From: Pyxidicoccus sp. MSG2
GTDB lineage: Bacteria > Myxococcota > Myxococcia > Myxococcales > Myxococcaceae
Direction of reading: 5' to 3'
Assembly: GCF_026626705.1 (NCBI RefSeq)
Contig: NZ_JAPNKC010000001.1
Coordinates: 4,526,001-4,590,000, forward strand
DNA: 64,000 bases
Below the pieces are notes generated by a model. It searched no databases. It was not told the origin of the DNA and saw only the letters and a program-made list of their open reading frames with translations. Made by a program: the position numbers and the translations under genes. Below, one piece after another: positions 7,543 through 16,282 of this stretch. Numbering within the stretch: position 1 is the first letter of the stretch; every line of letters starts with the position of its first letter.

Positions 7543-8978
7543 CACGCGGCCTGTGCCGCCGCGGACGCGGGGAGCTGAATGGTGAATTCGCTCCCCCGAC
7601 CCGCTTCACTGCGCACAGAGATTGTGCCCCCGTGACGTTGCACCATGTTGGCGACAATGGCCAGTCCCAAGCCCGTCCCGCGCGTCTTGGTGGTGAAGAG
7701 GGGTTCGAATATCTTCGGGAGTACGTCCGGAGGGATGCCCGAACCGTCGTCCACCACGCGAACGGACCAGGGCCCCGCCTCCCCGCCTTCCGCCAGCACT
7801 GAAACCTCCCCCGTCCGTCCCGAGGGCATGGCCTCCACGGCGTTCTGTACCAGGTTGACCAGGACCTGGCGGAACTGCTCCTTGTCCAGGTTGGGGACGG
7901 GGAGCGACTCGGGCACGCCGTTGACGATGCGGACCCCCTCGCGCGGGGGCACCACGCTCAGGGCCTCGTCCACCAGCGGCCGCAGCGGGCAGGGCTGGAG
8001 CGCGGGGGGGCGCTCGCGGGCGAAGTCGAGCAGGTCGGAGATGATTTTCGCGCAGGCGTTCAGCTCCCGCTCCATGACGCCCAGGAACTGGGAGACGCGC
8101 GGGTCCTCGGCGGCACCGACCGGGTCCTTCGTCAACTTGCGGGACAGGTAGGCGTGGGCGTTGCGCACGGCGGCCAGCGGGTTGCGCAGCTCGTGGCCCA
8201 CGCTGGCGGCGAGCTGGCCCACGGCCGCCAGCTTCTCCACCCGGATGAGGTGCTCCTGGAAGCCGCCCAGCTCGCGCAGGGCCCGGTCCAGCTCGCGCGC
8301 CTTCGTGCCCTCGCGCTCGCGGGCCAGCTCCAGCTCCGCGCGGCGCACCGCCACCTCGCGCAACTCGCGCCACATGCCGCGGCAGGCGTGGAGGAGCACC
8401 AGGTCGAAGGCGGCAATCCAGAAGGCGTGCTCCAGGAAGCGCCACCACTCCGGGTGGAGCACGCCGTAGACGGACTCCGGCCACAGCGCGCCTCGCACCG
8501 CGAGGTCCGCGACGAGCATGGCCGTCGCCGACAGCAGCACCCGCGGGTCCCGGTAGAGGGAGAGCAGGGCCAGCGAGGCGAAGATGAGGAAGTGCGTCTC
8601 GATGCGGCCGCCCGACAGGTGGATGAGCAGCGCGGACCAGAGCGCCTGGGACACCGCGATGGCATGCCGGGTGAGCAGGGCGCCGGGGCGCCAGCGGGAG
8701 AGGAAGACGGGGACGGCGGTGAGGACGGCGCCCAGGAGGACGGCGGTCTTCAGGAAGGCCAGGTCGACCCCGTGCTCCTTCCCGAGCCAGCCCTCGGGCG
8801 ACCAGAGCGCCGCCACGATGATGGCGATGGCCCACTGCACCACCGCCAGCCCCGCGAGGAGCCGGTCCGTCCGGCTGCGCACCCGGTCCACGTGCTCGTT
8901 CAGGAGCAGCGCTGCCCGCTCCTTGAGCGCCCTCCCGGAGCCGCGGTCTTCCTCCTGCGAAGGCATCATCGAATGCAT
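7542..8978 (-). CDS. membrane sensor histidine kinase
   Basis: A 478-residue kinase. Residues about 40-200 contain roughly five or six hydrophobic segments (LLAGLAVVQWAIAIIVAALW, VLLGAVLTAVPVFL, AFWIAAFDLVLLHAC) with the motif GGRIETHF and a WPESVYGVLHPEWWRFLEH stretch. I recognise this as the integral-membrane input domain frequent in myxobacterial kinases. A helix linker leads to the H box SVGHELRNPLAAVRN (His262). N box LVQNAVEAM, G1 DDGSGI, F box IFEPLFTTK and G2 GTGLGLAI follow. I start at ATG 8978 because the upstream 74 codons read as noise. It is the largest kinase of the cluster and is coupled to the double receiver downstream. Confidence 0.92.
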   Translation of the reverse strand: MHSMMPSQEEDRGSGRALKERAALLLNEHVDRVRSRTDRLLAGLAVVQWAIAIIVAALWSPEGWLGKEHGVDLAFLKTAVLLGAVLTAVPVFLSRWRPGALLTRHAIAVSQALWSALLIHLSGGRIETHFLIFASLALLSLYRDPRVLLSATAMLVADLAVRGALWPESVYGVLHPEWWRFLEHAFWIAAFDLVLLHACRGMWRELREVAVRRAELELAREREGTKARELDRALRELGGFQEHLIRVEKLAAVGQLAASVGHELRNPLAAVRNAHAYLSRKLTKDPVGAAEDPRVSQFLGVMERELNACAKIISDLLDFARERPPALQPCPLRPLVDEALSVVPPREGVRIVNGVPESLPVPNLDKEQFRQVLVNLVQNAVEAMPSGRTGEVSVLAEGGEAGPWSVRVVDDGSGIPPDVLPKIFEPLFTTKTRGTGLGLAIVANMVQRHGGTISVRSEAGRGSEFTIQLPASAAAQAA

Positions 8979-9252
8979 CCCGCCCGGACTGCGGACGGGC
9001 CCTCCTCCATCGGCGTGCGACGTGAGACGGTGGATGCGACCTCCACGGCTGCCTGCCCGGGTGTGTCCGCGAACCGCCCTCGCGCCCGGGTGGGGCTGAC
9101 AGCGACGCGGCGCGGGTCGGGCGGATGATAGAGCAACACCTGGAGGGGAGTGGCGCTCCCCGGGGAGGATGCCTGCCTGCTTCGTCCGACGGCGGGGCAC
9201 GGCGCGCCTGCCTGCACGCCGGGGCGGGCATGGAGGCCACGGGGAGACGGCG

Positions 9253-9690
9253 TCATCGCACCCCCCGCTTGCGCTCGGCCAGGCCGGAGGTGATGAGGCT
9301 CATCTCGCGCTTGAGGCGGGTGGCCTCCGCCGCGCGGCGAATCATCGCGATGAGGTCCGGGGGCCGGTAGGGCTTGAGCACGAGGTAGAAGAGGCCCTGG
9401 GCCTGCTGCTGGTCCTTGCGGTCCAGGTACTCGCGGTAGCCGGTGACGAGCACGCCGGCGAGGTGCGGGTGCAGCCGCGTCGCCTCGCGCAGCAGGTCCA
9501 TGCCGTTGCGCCCCGGCATGTGGAAGTCGGTGCAGAGGACGTCGAAGCGATGCAGCGACAGCAACCTCAACGCCGAGCCCGCGTCTCGCGCGGGATGGAC
9601 GTCGAAGTCTTCGGAAAGCACGGCCGCGGTGGTGGCGAGAACGGGCTCCTCGTCGTCCACCAGCAGCACCTTGAGGCGCTGGGCATTCAT
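9253..9690 (-). CDS. response regulator (receiver with short C-terminal helix)
   Basis: A 145-residue receiver protein: pocket VLLVDDEEP, phosphoacceptor Asp55 (VLCTDFHMPGRNG), Thr in VLVTGYREY, Lys in LVLKPYRPPDL. A short basic C-terminal helix (EATRLKREMSLITSGLAERKRG) follows the receiver and could be a docking tail. It heads the signalling cluster on this strand but is separated by 274 bases from the kinase gene, so it could have its own promoter or be a distal first gene. Confidence 0.92.
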   Translation of the reverse strand: MNAQRLKVLLVDDEEPVLATTAAVLSEDFDVHPARDAGSALRLLSLHRFDVLCTDFHMPGRNGMDLLREATRLHPHLAGVLVTGYREYLDRKDQQQAQGLFYLVLKPYRPPDLIAMIRRAAEATRLKREMSLITSGLAERKRGVR

Positions 9691-9874
9691 GGCGTGGGGG
9701 CACGCACGATAGCGCCCGCCGCCCGTGCTCCGTCAGGGGGTGGCCGCTGATTCTTCGCCAGGCCCTGGCATCCAGCGCCGGGACGCCAGGGACTGGGCAC
9801 CTTGACCTACATGAAGCGGCGCTCCCGCATCAGGCCATGGCTGAGTTTTGCCGTGGGGGGGAAGGCCGCGCCCG

Positions 9875-10213
9875 TCACTGCCCGTGGTGCGCGTGCAGTG
9901 TCTCCGCGTAGTGCTGGAGCTGGCGCCGGGCGGCGTCGAAGGCATCCGTCACCGCCTGGTAGGCGTCCTCGTGTCCCGTGCGCTGCTCCGGGTCTCTCGC
10001 CGCGATGATGTTCCTGCCGGGCACGCTCACGTCGACGCGCACGTGGAAGTGCTTGCCCTGCTGCTTGTGGCGATGCGGCTCCTCCACCACCACGTGGCAC
10101 CCCACGATTCCGTCGAAGAACTGCTCCAGCTTGTCTGCATGGTCGCGGATGTGCTCGTTCAGGCCGTCGCTCGTCGCCATCCCGCGATACGTAATCTGCA
10201 GCGCTCGCTTCAT
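9875..10213 (-). CDS. hpf: short-form ribosome hibernation promoting factor (HPF/RaiA family)
   Basis: A 112-residue protein starting MKRALQITYRGM with GAGGCGG upstream. It shows the beta-alpha-beta-beta-beta-alpha pattern of the S30AE/HPF fold: ITYRGMATSDGLNEHIRDHADKLEQFFDGI, CHVVVEEPHRHKQQGKHFHVRVDVSVPG, RDPEQRTGHEDAYQAVTDAFDAARRQLQHY. There is no C-terminal extension, so it is a short form. Known family members bind the 30S decoding centre in stationary phase and inactivate ribosomes. The tail is His-rich (HAHHG). Genes of long-form HPF may exist elsewhere. It stands alone. Confidence 0.88.
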   Translation of the reverse strand: MKRALQITYRGMATSDGLNEHIRDHADKLEQFFDGIVGCHVVVEEPHRHKQQGKHFHVRVDVSVPGRNIIAARDPEQRTGHEDAYQAVTDAFDAARRQLQHYAETLHAHHGQ

Positions 10214-10401
10214 CGTCCGCCTCGGGTTGTGCCCCTGTCGGGCCTCGGGTTGCACTGCTCTTCCATTGCATGGACGCGGCCAGCGCCAACTCCGCGGAAT
10301 CCCGTGGGAGTCGCACCTCCACCCCGCAGCGTTTGCGGCGAAATGACCCACCGCCGCAGCTCCTGCGGGGCGCAATGCCCCTTCGGAGCGCGGCGTTGCG
10401 C

Positions 10402-11028
10402 TCAGCTCGGCGCGGGGATGGGCGCGCGACCGGCGTCCAGGGCTTCCGCGGACGTACTCACGCTGGGGAACTGCACGCCCTCTTCGCGGTCCGTGCGTTC
10501 CTTCAGCATGCGGACCTCCTCGCGCGTGCGGTGCAGGCCCGCGCCCACCCACTCGTAGGCGCGGTGCAGGAACGAGGACGCGGCGGAGAGCGCGAGCACG
10601 GAGCCCAACCACCGCGCCTGCCTCGGCGCCACGGCGCGCGCGGCCAGCAGGCCCGCGGCCACCCAGGGGCCCAGGCAGAAGGGACAGCCCAAGAGCTGCC
10701 CCAGCGCCTTCTGCATCCCCGTGCCGCGAGCCACTTCCTCCACCTCGCCCGCGGTGGAGCTCTCCTGGAAGCGCACGAAGGGCGCGCGCAGGAAGCTCGT
10801 CACCTGGTCCTTCGCCAACAGCCGCGTCACCGAGTGCGTCGCCACCGTGAACAGCGCCAGGTCCGCCAGGCCCGTCCGCTCCGGCAGCCGGCGCCGGCTC
10901 CGCGCCGTCCAGCCGAGGAAGCCCGCCACGGACACGCCATAGGCGCCGACGAGCACCGCGTACGAGCCCAGGGGGTGATGCGCATCGTCATAGCCGGCGA
11001 AGAGGCCGGTCTCCTGCGGAGCCTTCAT
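10402..11028 (-). CDS. DUF1360 family membrane protein
   Basis: A 208-residue protein with several hydrophobic segments (SYAVLVGAYGVSVAGFLGW, LADLALFTVATHSVTRLL, GPWVAAGLLAARAVA). The signature LGCPFCLGPW with a CxxC and the segment VTSFLRAPFVRFQ are characteristic of DUF1360, a membrane family of unknown function seen in spore-forming bacteria and actinobacteria as well. I start at ATG 11028, which has GGAGG nine bases upstream. The gene follows the alcohol dehydrogenase by 109 bases on the same strand. Confidence 0.82.
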   Translation of the reverse strand: MKAPQETGLFAGYDDAHHPLGSYAVLVGAYGVSVAGFLGWTARSRRRLPERTGLADLALFTVATHSVTRLLAKDQVTSFLRAPFVRFQESSTAGEVEEVARGTGMQKALGQLLGCPFCLGPWVAAGLLAARAVAPRQARWLGSVLALSAASSFLHRAYEWVGAGLHRTREEVRMLKERTDREEGVQFPSVSTSAEALDAGRAPIPAPS

Positions 11029-11137
11029 GGGACGGGTCGCCTCCAGATGGTCCTTGAAGACTGCGCATCCCCTGGGACGGGCCCAAGGGATGGGCAGGCG
11101 GGCGGACAGGCCCTCGTCCCGAAGTTCCACCGCGAGC

Positions 11138-12133
11138 TCAGCTCCGCGCGTCCACGTCCAGCACGGCCGCGCCGCGCACGTGGCCCTGTCTCAGCGCGGT
11201 GAGCGCCTCGTTCGCGGCGGACAGGGGGAACACCTGCACCTCGGTGCGCACCGGCACGCCCGGCGCGAGCGCGAGGAAGTCCAGCGCATCCGCGCGCGTG
11301 AGGTTCGCCACCGAGCGCACCACGCGCTCCTGCCAGAGGAGTGCGTAGGGAAACGCGGGGATGTCGCTCATGTGGATGCCGCCACACACCACCACGCCGC
11401 CCCGGTCCACGGCGCGCAGCGCGGTGGGCACCAGGGCGCCCACGGGCGCGAAGAGGATGGCGGCGTCGAGCGGCTCTGGCGGCAATTCGTCCGAGCCTCC
11501 TGCCCACTCCGCGCCCAGCTCCCTCGCGAAGCGCTGGCCCCCGGTGTCCCCGGGGCGGGTGAAGGCGAAGACGCGCCGTTGCTGGTAGCGCGCCACCTGG
11601 AGCAGCACGTGCGCCGCAGCGCCGAAGCCGTAGAGGCCCAGCCGCTCGGCGTCTCCGGCGAGGCGCAGGCTCCGGAAGCCGATGAGCCCCGCGCACATCA
11701 GCGGCGCGGCGTGGACGTCGCTGTAGCCGGCCGGGAGCGGAAAGCAGAAGCGCTGGTGCGCCAGTACGAACTCGGCGTAACCGCCGTCGAGGTCATAGCC
11801 GGTGAAGCGCGCCCGCTCGCAGAGGTTCTCCCGGCCCGCGACGCAGAAGCGGCACTCGCCACAGCTCCAGCCGAGCCATGGCACCCCGACTCGCGTCCCT
11901 GGCGGGAAGGCCGTCACTCCCTCGCCCGAGCCCACCACCGTGGCCACGATTTCATGGCCCGGTACGAGGGGCAGCTTGGGGTGCGTCAGCTCGCCATCCA
12001 CCACGTGCAGGTCCGTGCGGCACACGGCGCAGGCCCGTACCCGGAGCAGCAATTGCTCCGGGCCGGGACGTGGGATGGGGAGCCGCTCCTCTCGCAGCGG
12101 TTCGCCCGGTGCATGCAGCACCATCGCCCGCAT
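11138..12133 (-). CDS. zinc-dependent alcohol dehydrogenase family protein
   Basis: A 331-residue medium-chain dehydrogenase. It carries the catalytic zinc Cys (CAVCRTDLHVV) and GHE motif (LVPGHEIVATVVG), then the four structural-zinc cysteines (SCGECRFCVAGRENLC). The Rossmann turn is GLYGFGAAAHVLLQ, so NAD(P) binding is expected. The pattern CRTDLH with CGECRFC resembles AdhP-type propanol-preferring enzymes. I start at ATG 12133 with GGAAGGGACC upstream; longer in-frame starts at 12145 and 12205 are less convincing. Substrate unknown. Confidence 0.92.
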   Translation of the reverse strand: MRAMVLHAPGEPLREERLPIPRPGPEQLLLRVRACAVCRTDLHVVDGELTHPKLPLVPGHEIVATVVGSGEGVTAFPPGTRVGVPWLGWSCGECRFCVAGRENLCERARFTGYDLDGGYAEFVLAHQRFCFPLPAGYSDVHAAPLMCAGLIGFRSLRLAGDAERLGLYGFGAAAHVLLQVARYQQRRVFAFTRPGDTGGQRFARELGAEWAGGSDELPPEPLDAAILFAPVGALVPTALRAVDRGGVVVCGGIHMSDIPAFPYALLWQERVVRSVANLTRADALDFLALAPGVPVRTEVQVFPLSAANEALTALRQGHVRGAAVLDVDARS

Positions 12134-12355
12134 GGTCCCTTCCATGGACCGCTCCCCTCGCGCGCCTCGCGCTCTTGGGGAAAACATGGCGACGACCCGA
12201 GACACGCTGAAGCATGCCTCGGGCGCCCGGCCGGCAGGTGAAGGAGGAGACCGCCGAGGGAGAACCTGGGACGCCCGTGTCGCGTGGAAGCACGTCCCGG
12301 GCGGCGGACGGCACTCCCGGCGAAGCCGCCACCTCGCCCCAGGGCCCTCGCTTCG

Positions 12356-13837
12356 TCAGAGCTGCACGCCGGCCAGCACGCCCGGCCACATGCGCACCAC
12401 GGTGCGGCCGCTGTCGGAGACCTCACGCCAGTCGAGCCCGAGCCCCACCTCCTTCCACTCGTCGCTGCCATTCCAGCTGGTGAGCGTGTTGGCGCTGACG
12501 CCGGCGAACACCGAGAAGTGGGACGCCACCTGCAAGCCCCCCATCACCCGCAGCTGCCCGAGGACGTGCTGGCTGTCTTCGCTGAACAACCGCCGCGTGT
12601 GGAGGCTGCTGCCCACCAGGTCGATGTCCACGTAGAAGCGGTCCAGCGGGATGTGTCCACCGAAGCCCGCGCCGAGGGTGTAGCGGCGCCGGTCTTCTCC
12701 CAGGGACGGCGTGAAGCCCGCCGTGAGCAGCGTGTAGAGGTGCTTGCCGCCCAGCTTGACGCCCACGTTGGTGAGCGACACGTCGCTGCTCCACGCCAGC
12801 AGGTGCGCCTGGCCGTTGCCCACGAAGCTCAGCAGGCCCACGGACTCGCCCTCCGAGTTACCCGCCACGTTGACGAGCCCCACCTGCGCGCCGTCCACGC
12901 TGCCCGCCACGTTGACGAGCCCCACCTGCGCGCCGTCCACCTTGCCGCCCACGTTGATGATGGACACCTGCCCGCCCGAGATGTGACGCGCGAAGCTGAC
13001 GCCCGAGGACATCTGCACGCCGGACACCTCGGAGGCGATGTTGGCGCCCGCCGCCATCTGCAGCCCGCGCACCGGGCCTCCCGCCACGTTGACGCCCACC
13101 GCCAGCTGCGCGCCGCGCACGGCCCCCGTCGCCACGTTGGCGCCGACACCGAGCTGCGCGCCATTCACCGCGCCCGCCACCGTGTTGAGTCCCACGGAGA
13201 GCTGCGCACCCTCCATCGCCCCGCGCACCACGTTGACGCCGACGCTGGACTGCACGCCGAGGAAGTCACCGCCGGACACGTTGCCGCCCACGGCGAACTG
13301 CCCGCCCGTCACCGGCCCTCGCGACACGTTGGCGCCCACCGCGAGCTGCGCGCCATTCAGCCCCTCCTCCACCCAGTTGGCGCCCAGCGACATGGCCGCC
13401 CCGTCCACCCGCTTCGCGTGCGTGGCGATGAGGCCGATGGACACCGTGTTGACCACGTTGCTCGTGTGGAAACCCGCCGTGCTGAGGCCCGGCACCAGCG
13501 AAAGGCTGAAGGGGATGTGGACCTCCTGCGCCTCCGGGCTCGCGGCTGGCTCCGCCGCCTTCGCCACCGTCGTCGTGTCCGTCGCCGGGACCGCGCTCAC
13601 CGCGCCACCCACGGCCGCGTCCACCAGCGGAGGCGCCACCATGACGCGCTCCATCCCGGGGCCCTCGACGGCCGGGGCCGCCACCGCGTCGCCGGCCTCG
13701 CCGGGACGCACCGGAGCCGACTCGGCCGCCGGCCCCGAACCATGTGCCTGCACGCCCGCCTTCGGCTCCTCGGCGCTGGCCGAGAATGCCACCACCGCCG
13801 CCACGACCCCCGCACACACCGAGACCTTGCGCTTCAT
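12356..13837 (-). CDS. LA_2272-type surface repeat-containing protein
   Basis: A 493-residue secreted protein starting MKRKVSVCAGVVAAVVAFSASA, a clear Sec signal, with AGGAAGG upstream. After an Ala/Pro-rich stretch (to about residue 130) come about ten imperfect 20-22-residue repeats of the form GAQLxVGxNVxxGxVxG, turning into INVGGKVDGAQVGLVNVAGSVDG. The last about 150 residues are beta-rich with alternating aromatics and end in a typical outer-membrane-like strand (WPGVLAGVQL). This fits the LA_2272 repeat family, thought to be outer-membrane or surface beta structures; that is family knowledge. The same frame stays open to 15586 upstream, but the signal peptide fixes the real start. Confidence 0.88.
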   Translation of the reverse strand: MKRKVSVCAGVVAAVVAFSASAEEPKAGVQAHGSGPAAESAPVRPGEAGDAVAAPAVEGPGMERVMVAPPLVDAAVGGAVSAVPATDTTTVAKAAEPAASPEAQEVHIPFSLSLVPGLSTAGFHTSNVVNTVSIGLIATHAKRVDGAAMSLGANWVEEGLNGAQLAVGANVSRGPVTGGQFAVGGNVSGGDFLGVQSSVGVNVVRGAMEGAQLSVGLNTVAGAVNGAQLGVGANVATGAVRGAQLAVGVNVAGGPVRGLQMAAGANIASEVSGVQMSSGVSFARHISGGQVSIINVGGKVDGAQVGLVNVAGSVDGAQVGLVNVAGNSEGESVGLLSFVGNGQAHLLAWSSDVSLTNVGVKLGGKHLYTLLTAGFTPSLGEDRRRYTLGAGFGGHIPLDRFYVDIDLVGSSLHTRRLFSEDSQHVLGQLRVMGGLQVASHFSVFAGVSANTLTSWNGSDEWKEVGLGLDWREVSDSGRTVVRMWPGVLAGVQL

Positions 13838-14086
13838 CGCCTGGACCTTCCTGGACTGTTCCGAGAGGGGCCCGGCCCGCACCGCGCGAGCACCGGGGCC
13901 ACACAGAGAGATTCGTCGGGGGACGTCGCCGCCCCACTCGCGGAAGGGAACACCGGCACCGCGCAAAGCTGTCACCGGACCGTGTCGCCCCTCTGAAGGC
14001 GACACCTTCCACCGGGAACTTTCACCTGCCCACACACTCGCGGCCCTGGCGCACCGGCCCGCGACGCACGACGCTAGATTTCCCCC

Positions 14087-15082
14087 ATGGCCTCCACTCC
14101 GCGTCAGTCCCGTCCGCCCACGACGACCCGCCGCGAGGTGCTCGCCGCGGGGCTCGGCAGCCTGCTGCTCCCGGCCGTCGCCGCCGCGCAGGCCGCACCC
14201 AAGCTGCCCGCGAAGCCCACCGCTCCACCCACCGCGAAGCCCACCTCCCGAGGAGACGCCATGCTCACCCGCCCCATCCCCAGCACGGGTGAAGCGCTGC
14301 CCGTCATCGGGCTCGGCACCTGGCAGACGTTCGACGTGGGCAACACCCCGGCCGAGCGCGGCCCCCTCGCGGAGGTCCTCCGCCGCTTCCTCGCCTCGGG
14401 CGCGCGCCTCATCGACTCCTCGCCCATGTACGGCCGCGCGGAGGCCGTCACCGGCGACGTGCTCGAAACGCTCGGCGAGCTGAAGACGCCCTTCCTCGCC
14501 TCCAAGGTGTGGACCACCGGCAAGGCGGAGGGGCTCTCGCAGTTGCGCGCCTCCATCCAGAAGATGGGCCACGGCCGCATGGACCTGATGCAGGTCCACA
14601 ACCTCGTGGACTGGCGCACGCAGCTGCCCATGCTGCGCGAGTGGAAGGCCCAGGGCCGCATCCGCTACGTCGGCGTCACCCACTACTCGCGCAGCGCCTT
14701 CGATGATTTGGAGCGCTTCATCCGCGAGGAGAAGCTGGACTTCGTGCAACTGCCCTACTCCCTCGCGCAGCGCGACGCGGAGGCGCGCCTGTTGCCCGCC
14801 GCCGCCGAGCACGGTGTGGCCGTCCTCGTCATGCAGCCCTTCGCCACCGGCTCGCTCTTCCAGCGGGTGCGCGGGCGCGCCGTGCCGGAGTGGGCCGCCG
14901 AGTTCGACTGCACCACCTGGGCGCAGTTCTTCCTCAAGTTCATCCTCGGCCACCCCGCCGTGCACTGCCCGCTTCCCGCCACGAGCAACCCCGACCACGT
15001 GGCCGACAACCTGCGCGCCGGCTTCGGCCGCCTCCCCGACGAGAAACAGCGCGCCCGCATGGCCCGCGTCCTCGAGGGCTGA
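14087..15082 (+). CDS. Tat-exported aldo/keto reductase
   Basis: A 331-residue protein with a twin-arginine signal (TTTRREVLAAGLGSLLLPAVAAAQA), so it should be folded in the cytoplasm and exported. The catalytic Asp/Tyr (LIDSSPMYGRAE), Lys (LASKVWT) and His (MQVHNLVDW) of aldo/keto reductases are present. The barrel is slightly shorter than the family norm, and the C-terminal segment VHCPLPATSNPDHVADNLRAG replaces the usual cofactor-binding consensus but keeps its spacing. Exported members of this family occur in proteobacteria and actinobacteria; their substrate and cofactor supply in the periplasm are unclear. It is divergent from the repeat protein. Confidence 0.9.
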   Translation: MASTPRQSRPPTTTRREVLAAGLGSLLLPAVAAAQAAPKLPAKPTAPPTAKPTSRGDAMLTRPIPSTGEALPVIGLGTWQTFDVGNTPAERGPLAEVLRRFLASGARLIDSSPMYGRAEAVTGDVLETLGELKTPFLASKVWTTGKAEGLSQLRASIQKMGHGRMDLMQVHNLVDWRTQLPMLREWKAQGRIRYVGVTHYSRSAFDDLERFIREEKLDFVQLPYSLAQRDAEARLLPAAAEHGVAVLVMQPFATGSLFQRVRGRAVPEWAAEFDCTTWAQFFLKFILGHPAVHCPLPATSNPDHVADNLRAGFGRLPDEKQRARMARVLEG

Positions 15083-15105
15083 GCGACAGCGCTCGAAGGC
15101 TGAAG

Positions 15106-15600
15106 CTACAGCTCCGGGTCCGGCGCGTACTGCAGCTCGCCCGTCGGCTCCAGCACCAGCCCCGTGCCCGGCTCGCCCGCGTCGTCGTCGCGGCCCACCT
15201 CCAGCACGGAGTCCTTCGCGTCCCACTGGCCCAGGTAGTACTCGCCGCCCGCGGCCATGCACGCGCGGCCCTCGGACACCACCGTCTCCACCACCTCCTG
15301 CTTGTCGCTGGTGGCACGCAGGAGCGTCCACTCCTTGCCATCCTCGCGGAAGCCCGCCACCAGCTCCTTCAGCTCCTCGTCGCGCGGAGCGCCAGCCGGC
15401 AGCGTCTGCCGCTCCCACTTGCGCGCCTCCCTCGCCGGCTGCTTCGCCTTCCACGCGCGCGCCAGCTCCAGCACCTTCTCCTCCGCCGAGTCCTGGAGCG
15501 CGTGCATCTCCTCCGGCAGCTCGATTTCCTCCAGCGCCAGCAGCGCCGTCTCCAGCTGCAGCGCCTTGAGGCTCCACTCGTTCCACGCCGTCTTCAGCAC
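15106..15600 (-). CDS. hypothetical protein, helical
   Basis: A 164-residue protein that I start at the GTG at 15600, which has GAGGGTGA eight bases upstream; the longer open frame upstream is antisense to the next gene. It begins VLKTAWNEWSLKALQLETALLALEEIELPEE and continues with charged helices (EEKVLELARAWKAKQP). The second half looks like beta strands with EWTLLRATSDKQEVVETVVSEGRACM and YYLGQWDAKDSVLEVG. No signal or membrane segment. I do not recognise it. It converges with the Tat aldo/keto reductase, whose stop is 23 bases away. Confidence 0.68.
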   Translation of the reverse strand: MLKTAWNEWSLKALQLETALLALEEIELPEEMHALQDSAEEKVLELARAWKAKQPAREARKWERQTLPAGAPRDEELKELVAGFREDGKEWTLLRATSDKQEVVETVVSEGRACMAAGGEYYLGQWDAKDSVLEVGRDDDAGEPGTGLVLEPTGELQYAPDPEL

Positions 15601-15757
15601 TCCGTCACCCTCGCTTTCCCGCGCGCGCCCTGACGGAGCACCGCGGCCCGGCAAGCCCACTACCACACCGCCTGCCTGCCCTGGCGGCGAGCAGGGGGCC
15701 CTTCCATGCCCGGTGCCCTCCGCACGACCTACCTTGAGCGCCCAGGGAGGAGCAGCC

Positions 15758-16282
15758 ATGGCGAGCAAGAAGAAGGACACACACGAGGTCGTCCAACACT
15801 TCGGAGACCTCATCAAGGGCATCAAGGTCGCGATGATGACCACCGTGGAGGAGGACGGCAGCCTGCGCAGCCGCCCCATGTGGACCCACGACAGGGACTT
15901 CGACGGGGAGCTGTGGTTCTTCACCCGCGAGCACTCGCCCAAGGTGGGCGAGGTGGAGCACGACCACCACGTCAGCCTCGCGTACTCGGACCCCACCAGA
16001 GACCGCTACGTCTCCGTGAGCGGCCGCTGCCGCCTGGTGCTCGACAAGCAGAAGGCCCGCGAGCTGTGGAACCCCACCCTCAAGGCCTGGTTCCCTGACG
16101 GGCTGGATGATCCGGAGCTCGCCCTGCTGTGCGTGCGCGTGGAGCGCGCCGAGTACTGGGACACCCCCAACAGCCGCATGGTGCAACTGGCCGGCATGGT
16201 GAAGGCCGCCCTCACCGGTGAGACGTACAAGCCCGGCGACAACCAGAAGCTGGATATGGGCGACGCCCCGCTGCCGCACTGA
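15758..16282 (+). CDS. pyridoxamine 5'-phosphate oxidase-fold protein (general stress protein 26-like)
   Basis: A 174-residue split-barrel flavin-binding protein. The ATG at 15758 follows GGGAGGAG. The core has KVAMMTTVEEDGSLRSRPMW, ELWFFTREHSPKVGEVEHDHHVSLAYSDP, RYVSVSGRCRLVLDKQKARELWNP and VERAEYWDTPNSRMVQL, matching the GSP26/YdaG-like branch of the PPOX superfamily. Such proteins bind FMN or F420 and are linked to stress, but the exact reaction is unproven. Cytosolic. It ends just before a 486-base intergenic region. Confidence 0.88.
   Translation: MASKKKDTHEVVQHFGDLIKGIKVAMMTTVEEDGSLRSRPMWTHDRDFDGELWFFTREHSPKVGEVEHDHHVSLAYSDPTRDRYVSVSGRCRLVLDKQKARELWNPTLKAWFPDGLDDPELALLCVRVERAEYWDTPNSRMVQLAGMVKAALTGETYKPGDNQKLDMGDAPLPH

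Noticed and set aside
13838..15586. Upstream extension of the LA_2272 protein frame giving a 1,076-residue protein
   Set aside because: The extension is antisense to the Tat aldo/keto reductase, and a clear signal peptide and ribosome site place the start at 13837.
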